A DNA stretch of 64,000 nt from Dactylosporangium vinaceum (GCF_019904175.1 NZ_CP061913.1:9362001-9426000), one strand, 5' to 3'; shown: positions 28,869 through 38,984, counted from the stretch's first letter. Notes: generated by a model from the letters alone, not told the origin. Numbers and translations are program-made.

Positions 28869-31343
28869 TCACGCTCCGCGCAGGACCGCCCCGAACCGAT
28901 CGGCGGCGACGGCGACGGCGGCGTCCCGGGCGGCGAGAGCCTCCTCGCCGGTGAGCGTGCGGTCCGGCGCACGGAACGTCAGCTTGTAGGCCAGGGACTT
29001 GCGGCCCTCGCCCAGCTGCGCCCCGGAGTACACGTCGAACAGCCGCAGCGACTCCAGCAGCGTCCCGGCGCCCTCGGCGAGCGCGGCCTCGACCGCACCG
29101 GCCGGGGTCGCGCCGTCGACGACGAGCGCCACGTCGATGAGCGCCGCCGGGAAGTTCGACAGCCGGGGCGCGATGGACACGCCCGGGATCGGCACGGCGT
29201 CCAGGTCCAGCTCCATCGCGACGGTACGGCGGGGAAGGTCCAGATCCGCGCATACAGCCGGATGCAGCTCGCCCGCGTGCCCGACGACGACGTCACCGAC
29301 GAGGAGCGCGGCGCACCGGCCCGGGTGCCACGGCGCCTCGGCCGCGGCCCGGACGGTCAGCTCCACGCCGGCCGCCGCGGCGGCGATCCGGGCCGACTCG
29401 ACCGCGTCGGCCCAGTCGGCCGGGCGCCCGCCGCCCCACCAGCCGGCCGGGTCGGCCTCGCCGGCGATGACGGTGGCCACGTGCCACGGTTGGTGCGGCA
29501 GCAGCCGGTCGACCGCGGCGAACTCCTCCGCGCTCGGTGGGCCGTCCACACCGTGGGCCGGCGCGATCGGCAGCGGGCCGTCGGGCAGGAACACCGGCCC
29601 GATCTCGAACAGCGCGAGGTCGCGCAGGCCGCGCCCGAGGTTGCGGCGCAGGGCGGCCAGCAGCGGCGGCAGCAGCGACGTGCGCAGCCCCGGCTCCTCG
29701 TCGGAGAGCGGGTTGCGCAGCAGCAGCATCTCCCGCCGCGGGTCGCCGTCCGGCACGCGCAGCGCGTCGAGGGCCGCGGAGCCGACGAACGGCCAGCACA
29801 GCGTCTCGACGTACCCGGCGTCGGCGAGCGCCCGCCCGACGGTCCGGCGGCGGCGCTGACCGGCGGTCAGGCCGCGGCCCGGCGGGGCGATCGGCAGAAC
29901 ACTGGGGATTCGGTCGTACCCGTCCAGGCGCAGCACCTCCTCGGCGAGGTCGGCCGGGTCGTTCAGGTCGTGCCGCCAGCTCGGCGGGGTCACGGTGAGC
30001 CGGTCACCGTCGGCCACCACCTGGGTGCCGATCATCGCGAGGATCTCCAGCACCCGCTCCGGCGTGTAGTCGACGCCGGCCAGCTGCGAGGGGCGCTGGA
30101 CCGACATCGTCACCGGCGCGGGCGGGACCACGGCGTAGATGTCGGTGACGCCCGTGGAGACGGTGCCGCCGCCGTACTCGGCCAGCAGCGCCGCCGCCCG
30201 CGCGCACGCGGCCGGGGTGATCTGCGGGTCGACGCCACGCTCGTAGCGCTTGCCGGCCTCGCTCGGCAGCTTGTGCCGGCGGATCGTGCGGGCGACCGAG
30301 CGCGGGTCCCAGTGCGCGGCCTCGAAGAGCACGTCGACGGTGCTCGCCGAGACCTCGGTGGTGGTGCCGCCCATGACCGCGGCGAGCGAGACGACGCCGG
30401 TGCCGTCGGCGATGACGATGTCCTCGGGGTCGAGGACCCGGCTGACGCCGTCGAGTGTGGTCAGCTTCTCGCCCTGCTGCGCGCGCCGGACGACGAGTGG
30501 GCCCGTGAGCCGCTCGAGGTCCCACGCGTGCATCGGCTGGCCCATCTCGATCATCACGTAGTTGGTGATGTCGACCGGCAGCGAGATCGAGCGGATGCCG
30601 GCCGTGGCCAGGCGAGTCTTGATCCACTGCGGGGTCGCCGCGGCCGGGTCGACACCGCGGACCGCGACGGCGGTGAACCTGTCGCAGGCAACGGTGTCGA
30701 GGACCTCGATCGGGTAGGCGTCGCTGCCGTCGCCGTCGATCGGCAGGACCGCCGCGACCGGGTCGCGGTAGGCGCTGCCGAGGGAGTGCGACAGTTCACG
30801 GGCGATGCCGCGGACGGAGAAGCAGTACCCGCGGTCGGGCGTGATGTTGATGTCGACCACGACGTCGTCGAGGCCCACGATCGGGCGGGCCTCGTCGCCC
30901 GGCTTCGCGGACTGCTCGGCGAGCACGATGATCCCGTCGTGGTCATCGCTCACGCCGAGCTCCTGGCCGGAGCAGATCATGCCGTTGGAGATGTGGCCGT
31001 AGGTCTTGCGCGCGGCGATCTTGAAGCCGCCGGGCAGCTCGGCCCCGGGCAGCGCCACGACGACCAGGTCGCCCTGGGCGAAGTTGCGCGCGCCGCAGAT
31101 GATCCCCTGGGGCTCCGGGTTGCCGACGTCGACAAGGCAGTACCGGATGGGCTTCTTCAGCCCTTGCAGTTCCTCGATGTTCTCGACGCGGCCGACGACG
31201 AGCGGGCCCGTGACGGAGGCGCCGGCGTCGAGCAGCTCCTCGACCTCCAGACCGACCTTGACGAGGGCCTTTTCGAGGCCGTCGGCGTCGAGATCGGCCG
31301 GCAGATCGACGTGCTCGCGCAGCCAGGAAAGCGAAACGCGCAC
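28869..31343 (-). CDS. pheT: Phenylalanyl-tRNA synthetase beta subunit
   Basis: The 824-residue subunit pairs with PheS in an alpha2-beta2 synthetase. The N-terminus is VRVSLSWLREHVDL, followed by the EMAP-like tRNA-binding domain (about 40-150: GRVENIEELQGLKKPIRYCL). B3/B4 editing and B5 domains follow. The C-terminal anticodon-binding FDX-ACB domain includes SYKLTF-like SLAYKLTFRAPDRTLTGEE. The GTG at 31343 lies one base after the pheS stop. Confidence 0.96.
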   Translation of the reverse strand: MRVSLSWLREHVDLPADLDADGLEKALVKVGLEVEELLDAGASVTGPLVVGRVENIEELQGLKKPIRYCLVDVGNPEPQGIICGARNFAQGDLVVVALPGAELPGGFKIAARKTYGHISNGMICSGQELGVSDDHDGIIVLAEQSAKPGDEARPIVGLDDVVVDINITPDRGYCFSVRGIARELSHSLGSAYRDPVAAVLPIDGDGSDAYPIEVLDTVACDRFTAVAVRGVDPAAATPQWIKTRLATAGIRSISLPVDITNYVMIEMGQPMHAWDLERLTGPLVVRRAQQGEKLTTLDGVSRVLDPEDIVIADGTGVVSLAAVMGGTTTEVSASTVDVLFEAAHWDPRSVARTIRRHKLPSEAGKRYERGVDPQITPAACARAAALLAEYGGGTVSTGVTDIYAVVPPAPVTMSVQRPSQLAGVDYTPERVLEILAMIGTQVVADGDRLTVTPPSWRHDLNDPADLAEEVLRLDGYDRIPSVLPIAPPGRGLTAGQRRRRTVGRALADAGYVETLCWPFVGSAALDALRVPDGDPRREMLLLRNPLSDEEPGLRTSLLPPLLAALRRNLGRGLRDLALFEIGPVFLPDGPLPIAPAHGVDGPPSAEEFAAVDRLLPHQPWHVATVIAGEADPAGWWGGGRPADWADAVESARIAAAAAGVELTVRAAAEAPWHPGRCAALLVGDVVVGHAGELHPAVCADLDLPRRTVAMELDLDAVPIPGVSIAPRLSNFPAALIDVALVVDGATPAGAVEAALAEGAGTLLESLRLFDVYSGAQLGEGRKSLAYKLTFRAPDRTLTGEEALAARDAAVAVAADRFGAVLRGA

Positions 31344-31344
31344 C

Positions 31345-32499
<1,155 letters not shown>

Positions 32500-32558
32500 T
32501 CAGGAGGTGGCGCTTCCCGACTGCCCACCGCATCCGGCGGGCCGCATAAAGGAAGACA

Positions 32559-33317
32559 TCACTCCACACTCCTCATCGCTTTCGCGGAACTGTACAAGCA
32601 TACGGCCGCGGCCGCAGCCAGATTCAGGCTCTCCGCTCCCCCGTAGAGAGGCACGCGGACGCGGAGATCGGCGGCGAGGTCCCTGGGCAGGCCGTGCGCC
32701 TCGGAGCCGAACAGCCAGGCGGTCGGGCGGTGCAGATCGGATAAGTCGAACAAATCCGATTTGCCGTAACCATCCGCCGCCAAGACCTGCAGGCCGGCGG
32801 CTTGCAACGTGGCAATCGCTGCCGCAGTGTCCCGGGCCCGGACGATGTCGACGTGGAACAGGCTGCCGGCACTCGAGCGCACGGCCTTGCCATTGTAGGG
32901 GTCGACGGTGTCCCCCGCGAAGATGACGGTCTTCGCGCCGGCGGCGTCCGCGGTGCGCAGAACGGTGCCGGCGTTGCCGGGGTCGCGGATGTCGACGCAG
33001 ACGGCGACGAGCCGGGGCTTGCGCGCGAGCGCCTGTTCGAGCGGGACATCGCGCTGCCGGCAGACGGCTACAAGACCCTGTGGCTGCACGGTGTCCGCGA
33101 GCGCTTCCATCGCGGCGTCGTCAACCAGCGAGGCGGACCACTCGGGATGGCGGGCGGCCGCGTCGGCGGTGGCGAAGAGCTCCGTCACGACTCCGGCTCG
33201 GAAAGCCTCGCGGACGGCCTGGGGGCCCTCGGCCAGGAAGCGGCCGGTCTCGTCCCGGTCACGGCGGCGATGCAGGCGCCGAGCAGCGACGACCCGGGGC
33301 GTTCGAACGGTGAACAC
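32559..33317 (-). CDS. SpoU/TrmH-family RNA 2'-O-methyltransferase
   Basis: About 252 residues from GTG 33317. The N-terminal substrate-binding domain (GRFLAEGPQAVREAF) is followed by the SPOUT knot domain. Its motifs are DIRDPGNAGTVLRTADAAGA (motif 1), WLFGSEAHGLP (motif 2) and VPLYGGAESLNLAAAAAVCLY (motif 3). It methylates the ribose of a tRNA or 23S rRNA nucleotide, as TrmH and RlmB do; the exact target is unknown. An in-frame TTG at 33356 overlaps the rplT end and would add 13 residues. Its place between rplT and pheS is the usual actinobacterial one. Confidence 0.92.
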   Translation of the reverse strand: MFTVRTPRVVAARRLHRRRDRDETGRFLAEGPQAVREAFRAGVVTELFATADAAARHPEWSASLVDDAAMEALADTVQPQGLVAVCRQRDVPLEQALARKPRLVAVCVDIRDPGNAGTVLRTADAAGAKTVIFAGDTVDPYNGKAVRSSAGSLFHVDIVRARDTAAAIATLQAAGLQVLAADGYGKSDLFDLSDLHRPTAWLFGSEAHGLPRDLAADLRVRVPLYGGAESLNLAAAAAVCLYSSAKAMRSVE

Positions 33318-33342
33318 CCCGGGTCGCGAGCTCGACTGCGGA

Positions 33343-33705
33343 TCAGGCGGCGGCAACGGCCGTCTTCGCCACCTGGACCAGGCCGGTGAAGGCCTTCTCG
33401 TCGCTGACGGCGAGCTCGGCCAGGATCTTGCGGTCCACCTCGACGCCGGCCAGGCGCAGGCCCTGGATCAGGCGGTTGTACGTCATGCCGTTCGCGCGGG
33501 CCGCGGCGTTGATGCGGGTGATCCACAGCTGGCGGAAGTCACCCTTGCGGTCGCGACGGTCGCGGTAGGCGTACTGCATCGAGTGCAGCACCTGCTCCTT
33601 GGCCTTGCGGTACAGGCGCGAGCGCTGCCCACGGTAGCCGCTGGCGGTCTCCAGGACGGTGCGGCGCTTCTTCTGGGCATTTACTGCCCGCTTCACGCGT
33701 GCCAC
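33343..33705 (-). CDS. rplT: 50S ribosomal protein L20
   Basis: The 120-residue basic protein starts [20 protein letters not shown] and contains [20 protein letters not shown], both L20 signatures. It assembles early with 23S rRNA. In many bacteria it also represses its own operon by binding the mRNA, which could apply to the structured infC leader and spacer here. Confidence 0.98.
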   Translation of the reverse strand: MARVKRAVNAQKKRRTVLETASGYRGQRSRLYRKAKEQVLHSMQYAYRDRRDRKGDFRQLWITRINAAARANGMTYNRLIQGLRLAGVEVDRKILAELAVSDEKAFTGLVQVAKTAVAAA

Positions 33706-33798
33706 GGTTCTAACTCCTCAGGCGAGACCGGCCTCGGGGCGCTGCCCCATCGCGGGCCGGTCGAAAGTCAAGAAAGATTGGGGGGACGACGCCGAGGG

Positions 33799-33993
33799 TT
33801 ATCGGCCGAGCATCTTGTTGATGCGGCGGGTCTCCGACGGAGCGAGCTCCACGCTGCCGGTGAGGCGGCGGGTGCGCTTGCTCGACTTGACCTCGAGGAG
33901 GTGGCGCTTACCGGCGGGCTCGGCGAGGTACTTGCCGCGACCGGTGACCTTCACGCGCTTCTTCATCCCGGAGTGCGGTTTGAACTTCGGCAT
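33799..33993 (-). CDS. rpmI: 50S ribosomal protein L35
   Basis: This 64-residue basic protein starts MPKFKPHSGMKKRVKVTGRG and ends ETRRINKMLGR, as is normal for L35. It stands in the infC-rpmI-rplT operon. Confidence 0.98.
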   Translation of the reverse strand: MPKFKPHSGMKKRVKVTGRGKYLAEPAGKRHLLEVKSSKRTRRLTGSVELAPSETRRINKMLGR

Positions 33994-34092
33994 GGCTGAT
34001 GTTGCCCTTCAATCGCAGCGCCGCGCAGCCGGGCACCCGCGCAGTGCAGGAGCCGCCCGCACGACGCGGTGGTGGACACGGTGGTGCTACGC

Positions 34093-34198
34093 CCCGGGCC
34101 GTTTGTGAACGGCCCGGGCGTCAATTCACCCAGTCCGACTCGATGATGCTTCGCAGCTGTCGAATCGGACCGGGGCCCGAGTGGTGCGCGGCCCCGGT
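34093..34198 (-). other. Two strong hairpins in the infC-rpmI spacer
   Basis: Hairpin 1 is CCCGGGCCGTT (34093-34103) with AACGGCCCGGG (34108-34118), an 11-bp perfect stem with a 4-base loop. Hairpin 2 is ACCGGGGCC (34169-34177) with GGCCCCGGT (34190-34198). Neither has a T-tract on the minus strand. They may slow transcription, mark processing, or bind a ribosomal protein such as L20. No gene fits in this 221-base spacer. Confidence 0.55.
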
Positions 34199-34214
34199 GT
34201 GCGGGCCGGATGGA

Positions 34215-34832
34215 TCAGGCCTGGTCGGCGGTGACCGGCTCCGGCAGCTCGGCGACTGGTTCGCCCTCCCCGCCCGTGCCGTCTTCCGACTTCTCGCGGC
34301 GCTCGGTGGCCGCGGCCTTCACGTTCCGGTGCGGTGCCAGGACCATGATCATGTTGCGGCCGTCCTGCTTGGGCGAGGACTCGACGAAGCCCAGCTCCGA
34401 GATCTCCTCCGAGAGCTTGCGCAGCAGCCGGAAACCAAGCTCCGGGCGGCTCTGCTCGCGGCCACGGAACATGATCGTTACCTTGACCTTGTCGCCCGCC
34501 TTGAGGAACCGCACCACGTGACCCTTTTTGGTCTCGTAGTCGTGCGGATCGATCTTCGGGCGGAGCTTCATCTCCTTGATGACGGTCTGCTGCTGGTTAC
34601 GCCGGGCTTCCCGGGCCTTGAGCGCGCTCTCGTACTTGAACTTGCCGAAGTCCATGAGCTTGCAGACGGGCGGGCGGGCCATGGGCGCAACTTCAACCAG
34701 GTCCAGGTCCACGTCGGCGGCCAGCTGGAGTGCGCGCTCGAGCGGGACGATGCCCACCTGCTCGCCCTCCGGGCCGACCAGCCGGACCTCACGTGCCCGG
34801 ATCTGCTCGTTGATGCGTGGCTCGACGGTGAT
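34215..34832 (-). CDS. infC: Translation initiation factor IF-3, AUC start codon
   Basis: About 205 residues. The conserved N-terminus ([20 protein letters not shown]) extends upstream of the first GTG at 34757. The only start that fits is ATC at 34830-34832, which has GAGGAGG (34837-34843) four bases before it. There is no ATG, GTG or TTG in frame between them. A rare AUC/AUU start is the known autoregulation device of infC, since IF-3 rejects non-standard start codons. The C-terminal domain ([20 protein letters not shown]) is intact. A Glu/Gly-rich tail ends the protein. Confidence 0.93.
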   Translation of the reverse strand: MTVEPRINEQIRAREVRLVGPEGEQVGIVPLERALQLAADVDLDLVEVAPMARPPVCKLMDFGKFKYESALKAREARRNQQQTVIKEMKLRPKIDPHDYETKKGHVVRFLKAGDKVKVTIMFRGREQSRPELGFRLLRKLSEEISELGFVESSPKQDGRNMIMVLAPHRNVKAAATERREKSEDGTGGEGEPVAELPEPVTADQA

Positions 34833-34903
34833 GGGGCCTCCTCGATAGGTACTTCAACTCATGCGGCCGACCACACCCGCTTGAGGTCCGCGCTGGAGAC
34901 GCC

Positions 34904-34963
34904 AAAAACCCCCGCCGCGCATACGCAGGCGAGGGCCGCTCGACGAGTTGCCGGAGCAACTCG
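34904..34963 (-). promoter_or_regulatory. infC operon leader with attenuator-like hairpin
   Basis: On the minus strand CCCTCGCC (34935-34928) pairs with GGCGGGGG (34916-34909; one G-T pair). TTTTTGG follows, an intrinsic-terminator shape about 70 bases before the infC start. Just upstream CGAGTTG/CAACTCG (34944-34950, 34957-34963) forms a second perfect 7-bp stem. Such an arrangement suggests transcription attenuation of infC-rpmI-rplT, perhaps by L20. No match to a named RNA family was checked. Confidence 0.55.
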
Positions 34964-35059
34964 CCGGACCGGACCCGGCCGCCGTGTCAGCTGCGCGGGT
35001 GGGAGCTTGACGCTCCGCTTCGAACACCCCGATGTCGGTCGGGATGCGGTCGACGTCGT

Positions 35060-35545
35060 CTACTCTACCACGGCCTTGGGGTCAACCGCGGCCGGCGTCC
35101 GGCTGGCCGTGTGGAGAGCGCGCAGCGCCCGGGCCGCCTTGACCGCGTAGTCCTTGTCGGACATCTGCACCGCCATGACCGCGACCCGCTCGTCGTCCTG
35201 CAGGTCGAGGGTGAGCCAAGGGGCGCCGCGGCCGAACGTCACCGCGCGGACCACGTCCCACGGCAGGTCGTAGGAGCCGATGATGTTGCGCACCCGCACA
35301 CCCTGCGCGTCGGCCTCCACCCGGGGCCGGGTCATCAGCAGGATGCCGGCGGCGGCGCACAGGCCGAGGCCGATCATCGCCGCCTGGTCGCCGCGCTGGA
35401 AGTAGCCGGGGCCGTCGCCGGTCTTGCCGTGCAGCCCGAACGCGATGAGCGTGAAGACCACCACGACCACCACGGCGAGGACATAGGCGATGATCCGGGC
35501 CCGCTGCGGACGGGCGACGACGGGGGCCGATTGCACGCTGCTCAC
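35060..35545 (-). CDS. Membrane-anchored PH-domain protein
   Basis: This 161-residue protein has two transmembrane helices: IIAYVLAVVVVVVFTLIAFG (about 18-37) and AAMIGLGLCAAAGILLMT (about 55-72). A PH-like domain follows (VEADAQGVRVRNIIGSYDLP, FGRGAPWLTLDL). It is a well-known hypothetical beside hisG in actinobacteria; the function is unknown. Its 3' end may carry the promoter of the infC operon: TTGACC at 35085-35080 and TAGACG at 35062-35057, spaced 17, a weak match. Confidence 0.85.
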   Translation of the reverse strand: MSSVQSAPVVARPQRARIIAYVLAVVVVVVFTLIAFGLHGKTGDGPGYFQRGDQAAMIGLGLCAAAGILLMTRPRVEADAQGVRVRNIIGSYDLPWDVVRAVTFGRGAPWLTLDLQDDERVAVMAVQMSDKDYAVKAARALRALHTASRTPAAVDPKAVVE

Positions 35546-35561
35546 GGCCCCCAGTCTGCCA

Positions 35562-36413
35562 CTACAACCGGCAGGCGTGGATTCCGGTCACCAGGATGGC
35601 CCGGGCGCCGATCGCGTAGAGCTCGTCCATGATCCGGTGGACCTCGGCCTGCGGGACCATCGCCTGCACGGCGAACCAGCCCTCGCGGTGCAGCTTGGAG
35701 ATCGTCGGCGACTCGATGCCCGGGGTCAGCGCGACAGCGGCGTCGAGGCCGTCCTGCTGGACGTCGTAGGCGAGCATGACGTACTGCCGGGCCACCAGGA
35801 CGCCCTGGAGGCGGCGGAGCAGCTGCGGTACACCCGCCGGAAGCTCGTCACCGGCCCGCCGGATGAGCAGCGCCGACGACTTCATGATCGGCTCGCCGAG
35901 CACGTCGAGCCCGGCCTGGCGCAGCGTCTTGCCGGTCTCGACCACGTCCGCGACGACGTCGGCGACGCCGAGGCGGATGGCGTTCTCCACGGCGCCGTCC
36001 AGCCGGATGATCGACGCCTGCACGCTGTGCTCGGCGAAGTAGCGCTCCATGACGCCCGGGAAGGCGGTGGCGACCCGAAGCCCCTCCAGGTCGGCCGGGC
36101 TGGTGCCCTTCAGCGAGCCCGGGACGGCGGCGAAGCGGATCGTGGCCCGGCCGAAGTTGAGGTCGAGCACCTCGACGGCCGGGCTACCGGCGTCGACGAG
36201 CAGGTCACGGCCGGTGATGCCGAGGTCCAGGTCGCCGGAGCCGACGTACGTGGCGATGTCGCGCGGGCGCAGGTAGAAGAACTCGACGCCGTTGGCCTCG
36301 TCGAGGCAGAGCAGATCCTTGGGGTCGGAGCGCTGGCGGTAGCCGGCCTCCTGGAGCATCTGGCTGGCGGGCAGGGCGAGGACGCCCTTGTTGGGCACGG
36401 CGATTCTCAGCAT
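35562..36413 (-). CDS. hisG: ATP phosphoribosyltransferase (long form)
   Basis: The 283-residue first enzyme of histidine synthesis joins ATP and PRPP. The N-terminus is MLRIAVPNKGVLALPASQML, and the PRPP-binding region is DVVADVVETGKTLRQAGL. The C-terminal ACT-like regulatory domain (PTISKLHREGWFAVQAMVP) marks the long, hexameric, histidine-inhibited form. It follows hisE by 45 bases. Confidence 0.97.
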   Translation of the reverse strand: MLRIAVPNKGVLALPASQMLQEAGYRQRSDPKDLLCLDEANGVEFFYLRPRDIATYVGSGDLDLGITGRDLLVDAGSPAVEVLDLNFGRATIRFAAVPGSLKGTSPADLEGLRVATAFPGVMERYFAEHSVQASIIRLDGAVENAIRLGVADVVADVVETGKTLRQAGLDVLGEPIMKSSALLIRRAGDELPAGVPQLLRRLQGVLVARQYVMLAYDVQQDGLDAAVALTPGIESPTISKLHREGWFAVQAMVPQAEVHRIMDELYAIGARAILVTGIHACRL

Positions 36414-36458
36414 TGCGGGGTCTCCTGACGGGTGGCGGACGGTGCTCGCGGGCGGCGT

Positions 36459-36722
36459 CTACAGATGTCGGTAGACGTCGTCCAGCGACAGCCCGGTCGC
36501 CAGCATCAGGCACTGCACCTGGTACAGCAGCTGCGAAAGCTCTTCCGCGGTGCGCTGCGGCCCCTCGTGCTCGGCCGCCATCCAGCTCTCGGCGGCCTCC
36601 TCGACGACCTTCTTGCCGATGAAATGCACACCCTTCTCCAGCGCGGCGACGGTGCCGGATTCCGGGGTGCCGGCCGCGGCCTTGGCGCTCAGCTCGGCGA
36701 ACAGCTCGTCGAAGGTCTTCAC
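36459..36722 (-). CDS. hisE: Phosphoribosyl-ATP diphosphatase
   Basis: The 87-residue enzyme does the second step of histidine synthesis. [18 protein letters not shown] carries the MazG-like metal-binding glutamates. The GTG at 36722 ([20 protein letters not shown]) gives the usual family length. An in-frame GTG at 36791 overlaps the stop of the upstream GerMN gene as GTGA and would add 23 residues. The extension is not family-like, yet the overlap is the pattern seen elsewhere in this genome, so translational coupling is possible. Confidence 0.93.
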   Translation of the reverse strand: MKTFDELFAELSAKAAAGTPESGTVAALEKGVHFIGKKVVEEAAESWMAAEHEGPQRTAEELSQLLYQVQCLMLATGLSLDDVYRHL

Positions 36723-36787
36723 GGGGACGGATTCTCGCAGGCCCGCGCCCGGAAACGGAATCCGGTTACTGACAGGCGTGTCGCGCC

Positions 36788-37774
36788 TCACCCCACGGTG
36801 AAATCATGGTCGTCGATCCACTCCTCGGACCCGTCCTTCTCGGAAACCACAAACCCCTCGACGGTGTACCGCCCGGCCGGCAACGTCAGCTGGAGGCGCG
36901 CCTCGCCCAGGGCCGGCGCACCCGCGCTGAGCTGCACCGTGCGCTCGTCGACAAGCTCCCCGGCGGCGTTGCGGACCCGCAGGTCGAGGGTGCCCTCGAC
37001 GACGACCCCGGCGAGGTACACCGTGAACGTCTTGCCCACCACGGCGCCCTCGTCGGGCTCGATGACCCACACCGGCCCCTGCAGCTCGGCCAGCAGGCCG
37101 GGCCGCATGACGCCGCCGGTGTCGACGGCGCCCCAGAGGCGGGGCTGCGCCCGGCCGTCGACCAGGAGGCGGATGCCGTCGGCGTGCTTGATCGAGGTGT
37201 ACGTCGCCGCCGCGGCCACGGTGTAGAGCAGCTGCTGCACGGCCAGCTTCGGATCGTCGGGTTTCGCGCCGACGCCGCCGAGGTCCACGGTGACCTGGGC
37301 CTGGCTGATCGTGACCCGGTTGACCTTGACGGTGCCCGGCCACAGGCTGCGGTAGTCGGGGTCCTTGGCCCGGCCCAGCAGCGACAGCTCGACGGCGGCC
37401 TCGATGCGACCCTCGTCGGTCATCGCGGTGGCGGGGAGGAACTCGCGGTACAGGCGGCCGTGGTTCGTGAAGTAGGCCGGCAGGCTGATCGTCGCCGTCG
37501 TCGCGTTCAGGCTGGGCCGTGGCGAATGCCCGGCCCCGCCGGCGGCCGGCAGATTGTCCCGCGGCGCGCGGTTGACCTGCACGGCCACCACGCCGGCGGC
37601 GATCGCGGTGGCGACGGCGGCGACGGTGCCCACGATCGTCCACAGGCGGCCGGTCCACGCGCGGGCGGCGCGGGCCCGGATGCGCGGCAGGGCGTCGGGC
37701 GACGGCTCGACCTCGTCGGCCCGGGCCCGCAGCGCCTCCCGCAAGCGATCCTCAGGAGTCCGACCGGGCCTCAC
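36788..37774 (-). CDS. Membrane protein with GerMN and Gmad2 domains, partner of the adjacent sigma factor
   Basis: The 328-residue protein has a basic cytoplasmic N-terminus of about 42 residues ([20 protein letters not shown]) and one transmembrane helix ([20 protein letters not shown]). The extracytoplasmic region has a GerMN domain ([20 protein letters not shown]...[20 protein letters not shown]) and a C-terminal Gmad2 immunoglobulin-like domain ([20 protein letters not shown]). The type-II anchoring next to a sigma factor gene resembles anti-sigma or sensor proteins. No zinc anti-sigma motif is present. Role inferred from context. Confidence 0.78.
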   Translation of the reverse strand: MRPGRTPEDRLREALRARADEVEPSPDALPRIRARAARAWTGRLWTIVGTVAAVATAIAAGVVAVQVNRAPRDNLPAAGGAGHSPRPSLNATTATISLPAYFTNHGRLYREFLPATAMTDEGRIEAAVELSLLGRAKDPDYRSLWPGTVKVNRVTISQAQVTVDLGGVGAKPDDPKLAVQQLLYTVAAAATYTSIKHADGIRLLVDGRAQPRLWGAVDTGGVMRPGLLAELQGPVWVIEPDEGAVVGKTFTVYLAGVVVEGTLDLRVRNAAGELVDERTVQLSAGAPALGEARLQLTLPAGRYTVEGFVVSEKDGSEEWIDDHDFTVG

Positions 37775-37835
37775 GACGTCACCTCCGCGCGCTCCGGCGC
37801 CGGCGCGAGGCCCGTCTCCCTGTGCTGGCTCACGA

Positions 37836-38465
37836 TCACAGCGCCTCTTCCAGTGTCTTGCGCAGCGCCTGCATCCCGCGGGACACGTGGCTCTTGACGG
37901 CGCCGCGGCTGCAGCCCATCGCGTCGGCCATCTCGGCCTCGGTGAGCTCGGCGTAGTACCGCAGCACGATGGCCTCGCGCTGGCGGGTGGGCAGGCGCCG
38001 TACCGCCGCGAGCACTTCCCGGTGCCGCAGCAGGCTCAGCGCCCCCGTCTCGGCGCTGACCACCACCTGCGGCCCGTCCGGCCCCTTGGCCACGTGGCGC
38101 TCGACGACCCCGCGCTTGCGCAGCGCCGACCGGGCCCCGTTGAGCACGCTGGTCCGCAGATACGCGAGCGCTTTGTCCGCGTCGCGCAGGCGCCCCCACC
38201 TGCGGTGCAGCGCCACGTACGCGTCCTGGACCACGTCCTCGGCCACCGCCTCGTCGTGCAGCAGCAGCACCGCGAGCCGGACCAGCCCCCGGTAGTGGGC
38301 GGCGAACAGCGCCCCGATGGCGTCGTCGGCGCTCAGGTGGTGGAGGTCGTCCACCTCCGCGCCGCGCGCCGAATCGCCGGGGGTCGCTGCCTGCACGGGC
38401 CCACGGTGCCATGCCGCGGCCGCGGTTTCGGCTGTCACGCCCAGACGACGCGCGGGTCCGCCCAT
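37836..38465 (-). CDS. SigE-type ECF-like RNA polymerase sigma factor
   Basis: The 209-residue sigma-70-family protein has region 2 in FAAHYRGLVRLAVLLLHDEA with DVVQDAYVALHRRW. Region 4 is in RLPTRQREAIVLRYYAELTE and MADAMGCSRGAVKSHVSRGM. The start is uncertain: ATG 38465 is used, but GTG 38396 (VQAATPGDSARG) would remove a poorly conserved 23-residue lead. It belongs to the actinobacterial SigE-family subset found with GerMN-type membrane proteins. Its 5' end faces the plus-strand gene at 38504, leaving 38 bases. Confidence 0.88.
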   Translation of the reverse strand: MGGPARRLGVTAETAAAAWHRGPVQAATPGDSARGAEVDDLHHLSADDAIGALFAAHYRGLVRLAVLLLHDEAVAEDVVQDAYVALHRRWGRLRDADKALAYLRTSVLNGARSALRKRGVVERHVAKGPDGPQVVVSAETGALSLLRHREVLAAVRRLPTRQREAIVLRYYAELTEAEMADAMGCSRGAVKSHVSRGMQALRKTLEEAL

Positions 38466-38503
38466 CGGTTTACCGGGCCGATCACGTGGTTACCCTGTCG
38501 GGC

Positions 38504-38983
38504 GTGACGACTTTCACCGACGAAGAGTGGGGCCTGCTCGTCGGCCTCCCCCAGTCCGTCCTGATCGCAGCCTCTCAGGCCGAGCACGACAGCGCCCGGC
38601 GCACCCGTGAGGAGTGGGCGGCGGGCATGACCGCCATCGCCGACGGCCGCGGCTCGTCGAGCGAGCTCGTGATGTCGGTGGCGTCCGAGGTGGTGGCCCG
38701 TCAGGGTGACATCACCGAGGGCGAGGAGCCGCCGATCATCGAGTTCCCGGACCGCGACGCCGGCCTGGCCGACGTCATCTCCCGCGCCGGCGCCGCCCAC
38801 GAGCTCCTGGCGGCCAAGGCGGAACCGGCCGACGCCGAGGCGTACCGCTACTGGGTCGTCACCCTGGCCGACACGGTCGTGGGCGCGGCCAGCAGCGGCG
38901 GTGTCCTCGGCATCGGCGGCGAGCAGGTCACCCCCGCGGAGCGCTCGTTCCGCGACCAGCTGGCCGCCGCGCTCGAGGTGTAG
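38504..38983 (+). CDS. Conserved-looking hypothetical protein, about 159 residues
   Basis: Starts with GTG at 38504 (VTTFTDEEWGLLVGLPQSVL). TACCCT at 38491-38496 stands seven bases before it, so a leaderless transcript is possible. The protein is acidic, helical and soluble. Segments such as SELVMSVASEVVARQGDITE and EAYRYWVVTLADTVVGAASS are followed by GGVLGIGGEQVTPAERSF. The repeated Ala/Glu pattern and the 'VA.AA..GG..G.GG' end recall small actinobacterial proteins of unknown function. Convergent with ribH. Confidence 0.6.
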   Translation: MTTFTDEEWGLLVGLPQSVLIAASQAEHDSARRTREEWAAGMTAIADGRGSSSELVMSVASEVVARQGDITEGEEPPIIEFPDRDAGLADVISRAGAAHELLAAKAEPADAEAYRYWVVTLADTVVGAASSGGVLGIGGEQVTPAERSFRDQLAAALEV

Positions 38984-38984
38984 A

